NCBI RefSeq assembly: GCF_023277115.1
Contig: NZ_JALQCS010000001.1
Location: forward strand, 2,474,001 to 2,538,000
Reading direction: 5' to 3'
Length of the DNA stretch: 64,000 nucleotides
Origin: Acidithiobacillus acidisediminis
Lineage (GTDB): Bacteria; Pseudomonadota; Gammaproteobacteria; Acidithiobacillales; Acidithiobacillaceae
Of this stretch, positions 1-7,721 are shown piece after piece; the first letter of the stretch is position 1; each line of letters opens with the position of its first letter. The notes under the pieces are model-generated. The model was not told the DNA's origin, did not search any database, and was given only the letters and a program-made list of their open reading frames with translations. Made by a program: the position numbers and the translations under genes.

Positions 1-1140
1 GCCCGTCTGGTCTTCCATCGTACTGGGAAGGCTCTCTACCGTGATGGGCAGCGTCATCGCCTTGCCATCCCGGATAATCCCGACCTTGGCCTGGAAACCC
101 GCTGGCAAGGCCCCTACTAGCGGTGGGAGCTGCGCGGAGTTATAGATCGGCTGACCGTCGAAGGAGACAATGACATCGCCGGGCTTCAAGCCCGCCTTCG
201 CGGCGGGTCCACCGGGCTCTACCTGAGAAACCAGCGCGCCCATTGGTTCCTTCATATGGAAGGATTGTGCCAAATCCATGCTGACGTCCTGCACCATGAC
301 GCCCAACCAGCCGAAATGCACCTTCTGATGAATTTTCAGTTGCTTGACGGCATCCATCGCAACATTGATGGGAATCGAGAACGACAGACCCATATATCCA
401 CCACTATTGGTATAGATCTGGTCATTGATGCCAATCACCTGCCCCTTCATATTGAATAGAGGGCCGCCGGAATTACCGGGATTGATCGGAACGTCGGTCT
501 GAATGAAAGGAATATAGGGATCATCCGGGAGGGGGCGCGAGGTTGCGCTGACCACACCCTGCGTGACACTGTTTTCAAAACCGAAGGGCGCGCCTACGGC
601 CAATACCCATTGCCCCACCTGCAGGCGGCCGGAGTCGCCAATTTGCACCGTCGGCAAGTTTTTGGCGTCGATTTTGAGTAGGGCCACGTCGATACGGTTG
701 GAAAGCCCAACCAGCTTCGCCCGATACTGTTGATGATTGGTCAAACTGACAATGATTTTCTGCGCGCCACGCACCACGTGGGCGGCCGTGACGATATAGC
801 CATCAGGGCTGACGATAAAACCAGAGCCCAGGGACTGCACCTGATATTTTTGCGCCGGAGCACCCTGCCCTCCCGGACCCATGAATGGCGCAAAGAATTG
901 GTTAAATGGGGAGTTCGGCGGAAATGGTGACTGCGGTTGGCGGGCTTCCTTGGTCTCGGTGGTACTGATATTCACCACCGCCGGACCATAGTGCTTCACA
1001 ATGGGCGTAAAATCCGGCAAGGCAACCAGATCCGCTCCTGCCGCCAGCGCCGCCGTTGGTGCAGCCGCCATGCCCATGAGTGCCAGAGCAATAGAAATTG
1101 CGCCGAGTGAGCGCCGCAAACGCCAAGTATTCCCTTGCAC
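1..1140 (-). CDS. degP: DegP/HtrA-family periplasmic serine protease (3' end outside window)
   Basis: Periplasmic trypsin-like protease/chaperone that degrades misfolded envelope proteins. I translated 380 residues from a GTG at 1140-1138, which has a GGAGG ribosome site 4 bases upstream; the C-terminus lies beyond base 1. An N-terminal signal peptide (about residues 1-33, ending in an Ala-rich stretch) precedes the protease domain. The catalytic triad is visible: His121 in TAAHVV, Asp151 in RIDVALL and Ser224 in GNSGGPL. A first PDZ domain begins near residue 265. A PQSPFPP-type linker precedes the protease, as in MucD-like members. It follows rseA by 144 bp on the same strand, so it is probably part of the sigma-E stress unit. 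Whether a second PDZ domain exists cannot be seen. Confidence 0.93.
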   Translation of the reverse strand, partial: MQGNTWRLRRSLGAISIALALMGMAAAPTAALAAGADLVALPDFTPIVKHYGPAVVNISTTETKEARQPQSPFPPNSPFNQFFAPFMGPGGQGAPAQKYQVQSLGSGFIVSPDGYIVTAAHVVRGAQKIIVSLTNHQQYRAKLVGLSNRIDVALLKIDAKNLPTVQIGDSGRLQVGQWVLAVGAPFGFENSVTQGVVSATSRPLPDDPYIPFIQTDVPINPGNSGGPLFNMKGQVIGINDQIYTNSGGYMGLSFSIPINVAMDAVKQLKIHQKVHFGWLGVMVQDVSMDLAQSFHMKEPMGALVSQVEPGGPAAKAGLKPGDVIVSFDGQPIYNSAQLPPLVGALPAGFQAKVGIIRDGKAMTLPITVESLPSTMEDQTG

Positions 1141-1284
1141 AGAACCTCCAGTAGTTCGGCACACAGGCCGATTCTTATCGCAAATATTCGGAAAGTGGCA
1201 CCCGCGCCCTAGTTTTGGGAGGCGCCACTTGCTCCCGCTGCAGAGCGTAGCGAGAGGAACCGTGCTTGTCCAGAAAGCGGATTA

Positions 1285-1917
1285 TTAATGTTGATGAGTG
1301 CCAGCACCCGTATAAATTCCTTCCTGTGCGCGAAAGTCCACCGGCAGCAGACCCGGAGCAGAGAACTGCGAGAAACCCACATTTTCCTCGTGCGCCCAAC
1401 CGAGGTAGCGCTCCGGCACTGGACGCCAGATACGTTGAATGTCGCGCTGGATGGTGACATCCGCACGCATCAGCGGACCCGATGCTACAGAAAAGCGCAC
1501 TGGGCGCAGGGAGAAGCGTTCACTGGCGGCGCTGGCCGCGGTCATCGGCACTACCGCCGCTGCGTTACCCGCTGGAGATCCCCCATGCCAAGGCGTAAAA
1601 ACGAAAAGGGAGGCCGACAAAACGGTAACTGCCGCAACAGAAGACCAACCCAGCCAGTGGCTCCCACCGCGCCGCACGCCCTGGACCTGAGGCATTTCTG
1701 CGGCAATCGCCTCCTGCACCCGAGCCGCAAACCCGGGACGGGCAAGGGCTGCACCCACGCGCCCCTGTTGCAACAGGAACGATACGCGGTATTGCGTTTC
1801 CCAAGCATCCCGAAGGGCTGCTTCCTGTTCCAGACGGTTGGCCATGCGACGGGCGGACAAGGTGCCCAGTTCCCCATCCATGAACGCCATCAAGGCTGAT
1901 TTCGTTTCATCGTTCAT
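1285..1917 (-). CDS. rseA: Anti-sigma-E factor RseA/MucA family
   Basis: Single-pass inner-membrane protein of 210 residues predicted to hold the sigma-E factor inactive. The N-terminal cytoplasmic part (MNDETKSALMAFMDGELG onward) matches the RseA N-domain pattern of a short acidic helix with the D-G-E-L motif. One hydrophobic segment lies at about residues 88-106, followed by a variable periplasmic domain. The ATG at 1917 overlaps the last 11 bases of rpoE, which implies translational coupling. The longer reading frame upstream is inside rpoE and was not used. No RseB or RseC gene follows; the next gene is the protease. Confidence 0.88.
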   Translation of the reverse strand: MNDETKSALMAFMDGELGTLSARRMANRLEQEAALRDAWETQYRVSFLLQQGRVGAALARPGFAARVQEAIAAEMPQVQGVRRGGSHWLGWSSVAAVTVLSASLFVFTPWHGGSPAGNAAAVVPMTAASAASERFSLRPVRFSVASGPLMRADVTIQRDIQRIWRPVPERYLGWAHEENVGFSQFSAPGLLPVDFRAQEGIYTGAGTHQH

Positions 1918-2539
1918 GACTGCTCTGCTCCAACAACGGCGCCAAAACCTTGGCAATCGCCTCACGTGCCCGGAAGATTCGAGAACGTACCGTCCCCACC
2001 GGACAATCCATTACCTGCGCAATTTCGTCGTAGCTCAGGCCTTCCAATTCCCGCAGACTCACGGCCTCCCGCAGATCCGCCGGCAACGCCTTCAGCGCGG
2101 CATCGATATGCTGGGCGATTTCCTTGCTAAGCAGTAAGCCCTCGGGAGTATCGTACTCTCTTAGTCCATCGGCGCTGTCAAATTGTTCCGCTTCCTCGGT
2201 ATCGACATCGGCGATGCTGACCTTTCGCCCTTGGGCCACGAGATGGTTCTTGGCGGTGTTGACCGCAATTCTGTACAGCCAGGTGTAGAAGGCGCTGTCA
2301 CCACGAAAGTTATGCAGGGCGCGATAGGCCTTGACGAAAGCCTCTTGCGCCACGTCCTCCGCTTCTTCCGGCTGGCGCACAAAGCGTCCGATCAAGGCAA
2401 TCACCTTGTGTTGATATTTTCGCACCAGCAAATCGAAGGCTTGTCGTTCGCCCTTCTGTACGCGTTGCACGAGGAGAAGATCTGTCTGGGCACCACCGTC
2501 CTTGCCGGCATCGGCGGACTGCCCTGACGTTTTGCTCAT
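1907..2539 (-). CDS. rpoE: RNA polymerase sigma factor RpoE (ECF, sigma-E)
   Basis: ECF sigma factor of 210 residues controlling envelope stress genes. Region 2 (DLLVRKYQHKVIALIGRFV ... EDVAQEAFVKAYRAL ... FYTWLYRIAVNTAKN) and region 4 (LPADLREAVSLRELEGLSYDEIA ... GTVRSRIFRARE) match the RpoE/AlgU family over full length. The ATG at 2539 is chosen because AAGGAAA sits 7 bases upstream; a longer frame to 2584 lacks such a site. Divergent from nadB with about 95 bp between start codons. No clear sigma-E-type GAACTT promoter was seen upstream, so autoregulation is not shown by sequence. Expected operon: rpoE-rseA-degP. Confidence 0.95.
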   Translation of the reverse strand: MSKTSGQSADAGKDGGAQTDLLLVQRVQKGERQAFDLLVRKYQHKVIALIGRFVRQPEEAEDVAQEAFVKAYRALHNFRGDSAFYTWLYRIAVNTAKNHLVAQGRKVSIADVDTEEAEQFDSADGLREYDTPEGLLLSKEIAQHIDAALKALPADLREAVSLRELEGLSYDEIAQVMDCPVGTVRSRIFRAREAIAKVLAPLLEQSSHER

Positions 2540-2634
2540 TCGGCATTTCCTTTTGCATGATTCTGCTGGCCCACGCTCCAGCAAAAGGCCTCGCGCCTTT
2601 CACCAGTGTGGGCGTCATCGTATCATGAGCAACC

Positions 2635-4269
2635 ATGCTGCATACAGATTTTCTCATCATTGGTGCCGGAAGCGCCGGGCTTGCCTGCGCCTTGGAGCTC
2701 GCCCAGATCGGGGCAGTCCTAGTCGTCAGCAAGGACACCTTGGAACTGTCTGCCAGCGCCTGGGCGCAGGGCGGCATCGCCGCAGTTTTGGCAGATGGCG
2801 AAGATTCCGTGGCACAGCATGTTGCCGATACCCTGCGCGCCGGTGCCGGGCTCTGTGAGCCCACCCAGGTAGAAGAGATCCTCGCCGCAGCGCCAGCGGC
2901 CATCGCCCGATTGCTGCACTGGGGAACCGAGTTTGATCGCTTGGGTGAGGACTGGCAGCGCACGCGGGAGGGCGGACATTCCGCGCGCCGAGTTCTGCAT
3001 CGCGCCGACCATACCGGGCGCAGCATCATCCAGGCCTTGCTCCACGCTGCGGCGCTACACCGCAACATCACCCTGCTTCCCAACACCATCGTGGGGGCCC
3101 TGACGCAGGCTGCAGGCCGCGCCACCGGCGCCTGGATACAGACAGAGAATGGCCAATGGCAAGACCTGCGGGCACGCGCCGTCATCCTGGCAAGCGGCGG
3201 CCTCGGACAGGTCTATCTTCACAGCAGCAATCCCAGCGTGGCCACAGGCGACGGATTGAGCCTCGCCTGGCGTGCCGGCATCGAAATTCGCGACCTCGAA
3301 TTCGTCCAGTTTCATCCTACCACCCTCTACCAACCCGGCGAGGCCGCCTTTCTGCTCAGCGAGGCGCTGCGTGGTGAGGGGGCGCTACTGCGCCTTCCGA
3401 ATGGCGAACGCTTCATGGAAAAATATGACCCGCGCGGCGAGCTCGCACCACGGGACGTGGTAAGCCGCGCCATCGTTCGCGAAATGCAGCAGCACGGCTT
3501 GACCCACGTAGAACTCGACATGCGCCATGCCTCGCCCAATCTCCTCGCGGAGCACTTTCCGACCATCACCGAGCATTGTCGCAGCCGCGGGCATGATCCA
3601 GCGACCACGCCCCTGCCAGTGGTTCCTGCGGCGCATTACAGCTGTGGCGGGATCCGTGTTGATGGCGTCGGCAGAACCCAGCTTCCGGGCCTATATGCCA
3701 TTGGCGAGGTCGCCAGTACAGGGTTACATGGCGCCAACCGGCTGGCCAGCAATTCGCTGCTGGAGTGCATTGTCTGCGCCCATTCGGTCTATGCCGATCT
3801 TGCCGGGCAATCGACCCTACCACCACTGTCGGCCGCGGAAACCCCACAGCAAACGTTGGCGCCCCCGATAGCGGTGGAACTCCTCAGCAGACGACGCCAG
3901 GCGCTCCAGGACCTCCTCTGGAATCAGGTCGGCATCCTCCGCGAACAACGCGGCATGGCGGATGCCTTGGCGCAACTGCAGGCTTGGGAGGACGAATTTC
4001 CCTGGCCCTCTGGGACCCTGCCGTCCAGCAGAATGGCATTGGAATGGCAGAGCCTGCTGCGCAGTGCTCTATTGATCACTCAGGGCGCCCTACAACGCCA
4101 CGAATCCCGCGGCTGCCATTACGATCAGGACTTTCCGGAGCTGTCTGCCCAGGCACAGCATCTGCGTCAGCGGCAGGATTGGGATGGGACGCGGACCAGT
4201 GCCGTCGGGCATGGAGACGCCAGCGACGCCAACGCGGATCCATTGCCGCAAAGCGCGCCAGAACCGTGA
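2635..4269 (+). CDS. nadB: L-aspartate oxidase NadB
   Basis: Flavoprotein that oxidises L-aspartate to iminoaspartate, the first step of de novo NAD synthesis. The 544-residue product is close to family length. The N-terminal FAD-binding loop IIGAGSAGLACALELA, the SASAWAQGGIAA segment, the HRADHTGR active-site region, the EALRGEGALL and LAPRDVVSRAI motifs and the C-terminal FAD clamp AIGEVASTGLHGANRLASNS are all present. NadA and NadC are not in the window. The last 194 bases overlap the 3' end of the convergent ygfX-like gene. Gammaproteobacterial nadB often sits beside rpoE-rseA, as here. Confidence 0.97.
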   Translation: MLHTDFLIIGAGSAGLACALELAQIGAVLVVSKDTLELSASAWAQGGIAAVLADGEDSVAQHVADTLRAGAGLCEPTQVEEILAAAPAAIARLLHWGTEFDRLGEDWQRTREGGHSARRVLHRADHTGRSIIQALLHAAALHRNITLLPNTIVGALTQAAGRATGAWIQTENGQWQDLRARAVILASGGLGQVYLHSSNPSVATGDGLSLAWRAGIEIRDLEFVQFHPTTLYQPGEAAFLLSEALRGEGALLRLPNGERFMEKYDPRGELAPRDVVSRAIVREMQQHGLTHVELDMRHASPNLLAEHFPTITEHCRSRGHDPATTPLPVVPAAHYSCGGIRVDGVGRTQLPGLYAIGEVASTGLHGANRLASNSLLECIVCAHSVYADLAGQSTLPPLSAAETPQQTLAPPIAVELLSRRRQALQDLLWNQVGILREQRGMADALAQLQAWEDEFPWPSGTLPSSRMALEWQSLLRSALLITQGALQRHESRGCHYDQDFPELSAQAQHLRQRQDWDGTRTSAVGHGDASDANADPLPQSAPEP

Positions 4270-4648
4270 ACTGTTCGCCATCTGCGGACAAAAAGCGAAG
4301 CAGCAGGAAGCGGTGTGCATAGACACCCCCAGACAGGACCAAGCCAGCGTGCCGCTCTCCGTTCAGCAAGCGCAGTTCCACTTGATCGCCGCCACGATGC
4401 AGCAGCAAGCGCGGCATCAGGCGACGGCGGCGCATCGTCCACGGGCAAGAGCGGACGCCCCAGATCCCCGCCAGCGCAGCCAGCAGGAGCGCCGCACGCC
4501 AGTCCACCGCCAGGGTCAACAAACTGGCGAGCCCAGCCACGAGGCAAGGGAGAACATACAACAGCCACTGCAGCTCGCGTCGGCCCAAGGCCAAGGCAGG
4601 CAGAGATTGGTGCGGGTCGACACCCGCGTTATCATGACCCTCTTTCAT
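4076..4648 (-). CDS. YgfX-like small inner-membrane protein
   Basis: Hydrophobic protein of about 190 residues with two adjacent transmembrane helices (LLYVLPCLVAGLASLLTLAV and AALLLAALAGIWGV) followed by a soluble region ending in DPRWRRWRLHARRHW, the layout of the YgfX/CptA family. Its position next to ygfZ supports this, since ygfX and ygfZ are neighbours in enterobacteria. Start taken at ATG 4648 with a weak GAAGAAG site; it diverges from ygfZ. Family members are about 135 residues, so the last 40 or so residues, which overlap the 3' end of nadB on the other strand, are an unusual extension or chance read-through to the first stop. Function in this organism is unknown; moderate certainty. 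Confidence 0.6.
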   Translation of the reverse strand: MKEGHDNAGVDPHQSLPALALGRRELQWLLYVLPCLVAGLASLLTLAVDWRAALLLAALAGIWGVRSCPWTMRRRRLMPRLLLHRGGDQVELRLLNGERHAGLVLSGGVYAHRFLLLRFLSADGEQFTVLARFAAMDPRWRRWRLHARRHWSASHPNPAADADAVPGQTAPESPDRNGSRGIRGVVGRPE

Positions 4649-4673
4649 TGACTTCTTCGCGGAGACTAAGCCC

Positions 4674-5600
4674 ATGGCGGAAATCCAATACGCTCCCCTG
4701 TCCGAACATTTGGCAGCCATCCAGGTCCATGGCCCCGACGCAGAAAAATTTTTGCAGAGCCAATTCTCCAACGACCTCTCGCGCCTGCCAAGGGGTGAGG
4801 GGCATTGGAGCAGTTACAGCACTGCCAAGGGTCGGATGATTGCCAATTTTTTTCTGCAGCGCGAGGAAGCAGGCCTTTTTCTGTTTCTCGCCGCTGACCT
4901 CGCAGAAGAAGTCGGGCAACGTTTGCGCAAATTCCGGCTGATGGCCAAGGCAGAGATCGAGCTCAGCCCCCTGAGCTTGTGGGGCATCTGGGGCAAGGAT
5001 CTCGACCCAAGCGCTCTGCAATCCCAGCTACAGGCGGCAACTGGGGCGGCAGGCACGGCGCTCGTGGCGGCGCTCCCCTGGCCACAACCGGCTGCACTGC
5101 TTCTGCTGCAGGACGGCACCCTGCTCGCGCCAGTGGCTGAGTCGGCGGGAGCCAACCATGCTACCGCCAATGACTGGTGGGCTGCCGCGATCCATGCCGG
5201 GACGGCCTTTATTTCCGCCGCAAGCACGGAGCAAATCATTCCCCAGGAGTTGAACCTAGAGGTACTGGGCGGGATCAACTTCAAGAAAGGCTGTTATCCC
5301 GGCCAGGAGATTGTCGCACGCTCGCACTACCTTGGCGCACTCAAGCGGCAGTGCTACCTGATCCACAGCGACAGCGCTCTCGCCCCCGGTCAGGAAATCT
5401 TTGCTCCCAGCATGGGCGAGCAGGCCGTAGGGCTGGTGATCAACGCGGCGCAGCAAGGGAGCGGAAGCGTGGCACTGGCGGTATTGCGGGCAGCCAATGA
5501 GCAGGAACCCTTGCATCTGGGCGAGGTCGATGGACCGTCGCTACACCTGGGTAGCCTACCCTACGCCCTGCCCCTTTCGCAGCAGAAGCTGGAGAACTAA
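4674..5600 (+). CDS. ygfZ: tRNA-modifying/Fe-S cluster repair protein YgfZ (CAF17-like)
   Basis: Folate-binding protein of the GcvT/YgfZ family, 308 residues, needed for maturation of certain Fe-S enzymes such as the tRNA methylthiotransferase MiaB. The diagnostic motif KGCYPGQEIVAR lies around Cys207, and the N-terminal segment (HGPDAEKFLQSQFSNDL) matches family members. The ATG at 4674 has GGAGA about 9 bases upstream. A small membrane protein gene starts 5 bases after its stop, suggesting one transcript. The motif makes the call secure; the exact client enzymes are not shown. Confidence 0.94.
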   Translation: MAEIQYAPLSEHLAAIQVHGPDAEKFLQSQFSNDLSRLPRGEGHWSSYSTAKGRMIANFFLQREEAGLFLFLAADLAEEVGQRLRKFRLMAKAEIELSPLSLWGIWGKDLDPSALQSQLQAATGAAGTALVAALPWPQPAALLLLQDGTLLAPVAESAGANHATANDWWAAAIHAGTAFISAASTEQIIPQELNLEVLGGINFKKGCYPGQEIVARSHYLGALKRQCYLIHSDSALAPGQEIFAPSMGEQAVGLVINAAQQGSGSVALAVLRAANEQEPLHLGEVDGPSLHLGSLPYALPLSQQKLEN

Positions 5601-5605
5601 CGTAA

Positions 5606-5953
5606 ATGTGGGGCCTGATCACCGGAGTCGTCAGCTATTTCCCTTTTGCCTGGGTTGGCCATCGATACTTGGACGACCACGGCATGCCACCGGGATTCAG
5701 CCGCAAGCTCCTCGTATTTTTGCTCGCTAGCGTACTATCGTCCGGGCTGGGCTACGGGGTTTCACGCCTCACCAGCAGTCCGCAACATGTGCGGGAGCAG
5801 GCGGCAATGCAGCAAAAAACCATGCAGCTTTTGGGTAGCACCCTGCATTGTGTGAATGACCTAAGCAACCCCAAGTGCCAACAGAATGCCGCAACGGCGC
5901 ACCAGCTATTGCATCAGATATTGGGCACCGAGCTCGGAAAATCACAGGGCTAG
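5606..5953 (+). CDS. Small membrane protein of unknown function
   Basis: 115 residues starting 5 bases after the ygfZ stop, so probably translated from the same mRNA. A first hydrophobic segment (ITGVVSYFPFAWVGHRYL) and a clear helix (LLVFLLASVLSSGLGYGVSRL) are followed by a polar tail with two cysteines (LHCVNDLSNPKC) that could form a disulphide if the tail is periplasmic. I do not recognise a family. Its stop lies one base from the stop of the convergent cydC, leaving no room for a separate terminator. Confidence 0.7.
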   Translation: MWGLITGVVSYFPFAWVGHRYLDDHGMPPGFSRKLLVFLLASVLSSGLGYGVSRLTSSPQHVREQAAMQQKTMQLLGSTLHCVNDLSNPKCQQNAATAHQLLHQILGTELGKSQG

Positions 5954-5954
5954 A

Positions 5955-7721
5955 TCAGGCATCAAATAGGGTACCGCCGAACTGGGCAAAACGATGCAAG
6001 AGGCTATCCCCTCGCGCCACTAGATCGGCATAGGCTCCGCTCTCCCGCACCTGGCCATCCGCCAAGACATAGATTCGATCCATGTCCTCCAGCCCAAGGA
6101 GTCGATGGGTGATGTAGATCACCGTGCGCCCCTGCATCAGGGCACGCAGATCCTGCAGAAACTTGGCCTCGGTAACCGCATCCAGACCCTCGCTCGGCTC
6201 ATCCAGGATCAGGATTGGGCTATCCTTGAGCACCGCGCGGGCAATCGCAATACGCCGCGCCTGCCCGCCCGAGAGATTCACCCCTCCCTCACCAACAATG
6301 TTGTCCAGCCCCTGCGGCAATCCCTCAACAAAGTCTGCAAGCTGGGCCTGGCGCAGCGCTGCCCATAGTTCTTCTTCTTCCGCATCGCCCTTGGCCAGCA
6401 AGAGATTGTCCCGTATCGTGCTGTGGAAGAGATGGCTGCGCTGGGAAAGCAGCGCAAAATACTGGCGCAATTGGTCACCGGGATAATCCCGCAATTCTCT
6501 TCCCCCCAACCGTGCCGAGCCGCTCTGGTAGTCATAAAAGCGCAGGAGCAGATTGGCAATGCTGCTTTTACCGGCGCCCGTCGCTCCCAGGATGGCAACA
6601 CGTTCCCCCTGCCCTATGCGCAGGCCCAAGCCCCGCAGGGCATCCTCACGCGCCGTGGGATAGCGCAGATGAAGGCCCTGGATCTCGATGTCGAAATGCT
6701 CCGGGGCAGGCACCGCATCCACTGCCTCGTGAAATGCGGGCGGGGTATCGGCCACTTCAAAGATCCGTCGTGCCGCCTCCCGCGTCTGACCCAAAAACTG
6801 GAAAGCCAATGGCAAGGCCAATACCGCCTCGAAGGCCGCCATGGTCCCGAGAGCGAACATGGGTAGTTCCGCGTGGGGTAGCGTATGACGCGCAACCAGC
6901 GGTATGGCCAGCAGCAGGATCACCCACAAGGTGAGATTGGCCATGAAGCCCATCCCTGCCGTGCCGATGCCTGCCACCCCAGCCAAGCGCCGCTGGCGCT
7001 CGAGCAAGGCGGCATTTTCCTGCAGAAACCGTCCCTGGACGCGCTCAGCGGCATTGGCGGTGAGAATCTCTCCCATCCCCTGCAGGGCGTCGATCACCTG
7101 GGTACGCATCTCCGCTTGAAGCCGTGTCACCTCGCGACTGCTGCCCGCCCCCAAGCGCTCGCTGAGGAGGGGCAACAGTAAACCGGTAAGGGCCAGTAGA
7201 ACGAAGAGTGCCAGGCCCACGGACCAGGCATAGAGGGCAAAGAAACCTGCCATGAGCAGGGTCGCCAAGCCTGCCACAAGGAAGGGGGTGAAAACGCGCA
7301 GATAAAAGTTGTTGAGGGTGTCGATGTCCGCCACCAGGCGGGAGAGAATATCGCCGGAGCGATAGCCCTGCAGCCCCGCTGGCGCCAATGGCTCGATGCG
7401 GGTATAGAACCAGACTCGCAGCCGCGACAGGAGGCGAAAGGTCGCCTCATGGGTGACGATGCGTTCCAACCAGCGGGAAATCACCCGCGTGGTGGCGAAG
7501 GCGCGCACCCCCGCTGCCGGCAGGAAGAAATTGTACTGGTTCAGTGTCGCCCAACCCCCCAGACCGGCCAAGGCAGCACTGGCAAGAAACCAGCCGGACA
7601 AGGTCATCAGGCCAAAATTGGCGAGGATGGTCAGCAGACTGAGCAGCGCGCCGCCAAGCATCCACCAGCGATAGGGCGCAAAGAGGCGCAGCAAGCGCCA
7701 GAGATCACGATTATTTGCCAT
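5955..7721 (-). CDS. cydC: Thiol reductant ABC exporter subunit CydC
   Basis: Half of the heterodimeric inner-membrane ABC exporter that moves glutathione/cysteine to the periplasm and is needed to assemble cytochrome bd. 588 residues: six transmembrane helices in roughly residues 15-300, then the ATPase domain with Walker A GATGAGKSS, signature LSGGQARRIAIARA and Walker B ILILDEPSEGLD. ATG at 7721 is used; the longer frame upstream lies in cydD. It overlaps the cydD stop by 11 bases, so the pair is coupled. The cydAB oxidase genes are not in the window. Confidence 0.93.
   Translation of the reverse strand: MANNRDLWRLLRLFAPYRWWMLGGALLSLLTILANFGLMTLSGWFLASAALAGLGGWATLNQYNFFLPAAGVRAFATTRVISRWLERIVTHEATFRLLSRLRVWFYTRIEPLAPAGLQGYRSGDILSRLVADIDTLNNFYLRVFTPFLVAGLATLLMAGFFALYAWSVGLALFVLLALTGLLLPLLSERLGAGSSREVTRLQAEMRTQVIDALQGMGEILTANAAERVQGRFLQENAALLERQRRLAGVAGIGTAGMGFMANLTLWVILLLAIPLVARHTLPHAELPMFALGTMAAFEAVLALPLAFQFLGQTREAARRIFEVADTPPAFHEAVDAVPAPEHFDIEIQGLHLRYPTAREDALRGLGLRIGQGERVAILGATGAGKSSIANLLLRFYDYQSGSARLGGRELRDYPGDQLRQYFALLSQRSHLFHSTIRDNLLLAKGDAEEEELWAALRQAQLADFVEGLPQGLDNIVGEGGVNLSGGQARRIAIARAVLKDSPILILDEPSEGLDAVTEAKFLQDLRALMQGRTVIYITHRLLGLEDMDRIYVLADGQVRESGAYADLVARGDSLLHRFAQFGGTLFDA

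Noticed and set aside
2584-2600. 6-bp hairpin AAAGGC/GCCTTT between rpoE and nadB
   Set aside because: No T tract and located between divergent starts, so not a terminator; too short to call an operator.
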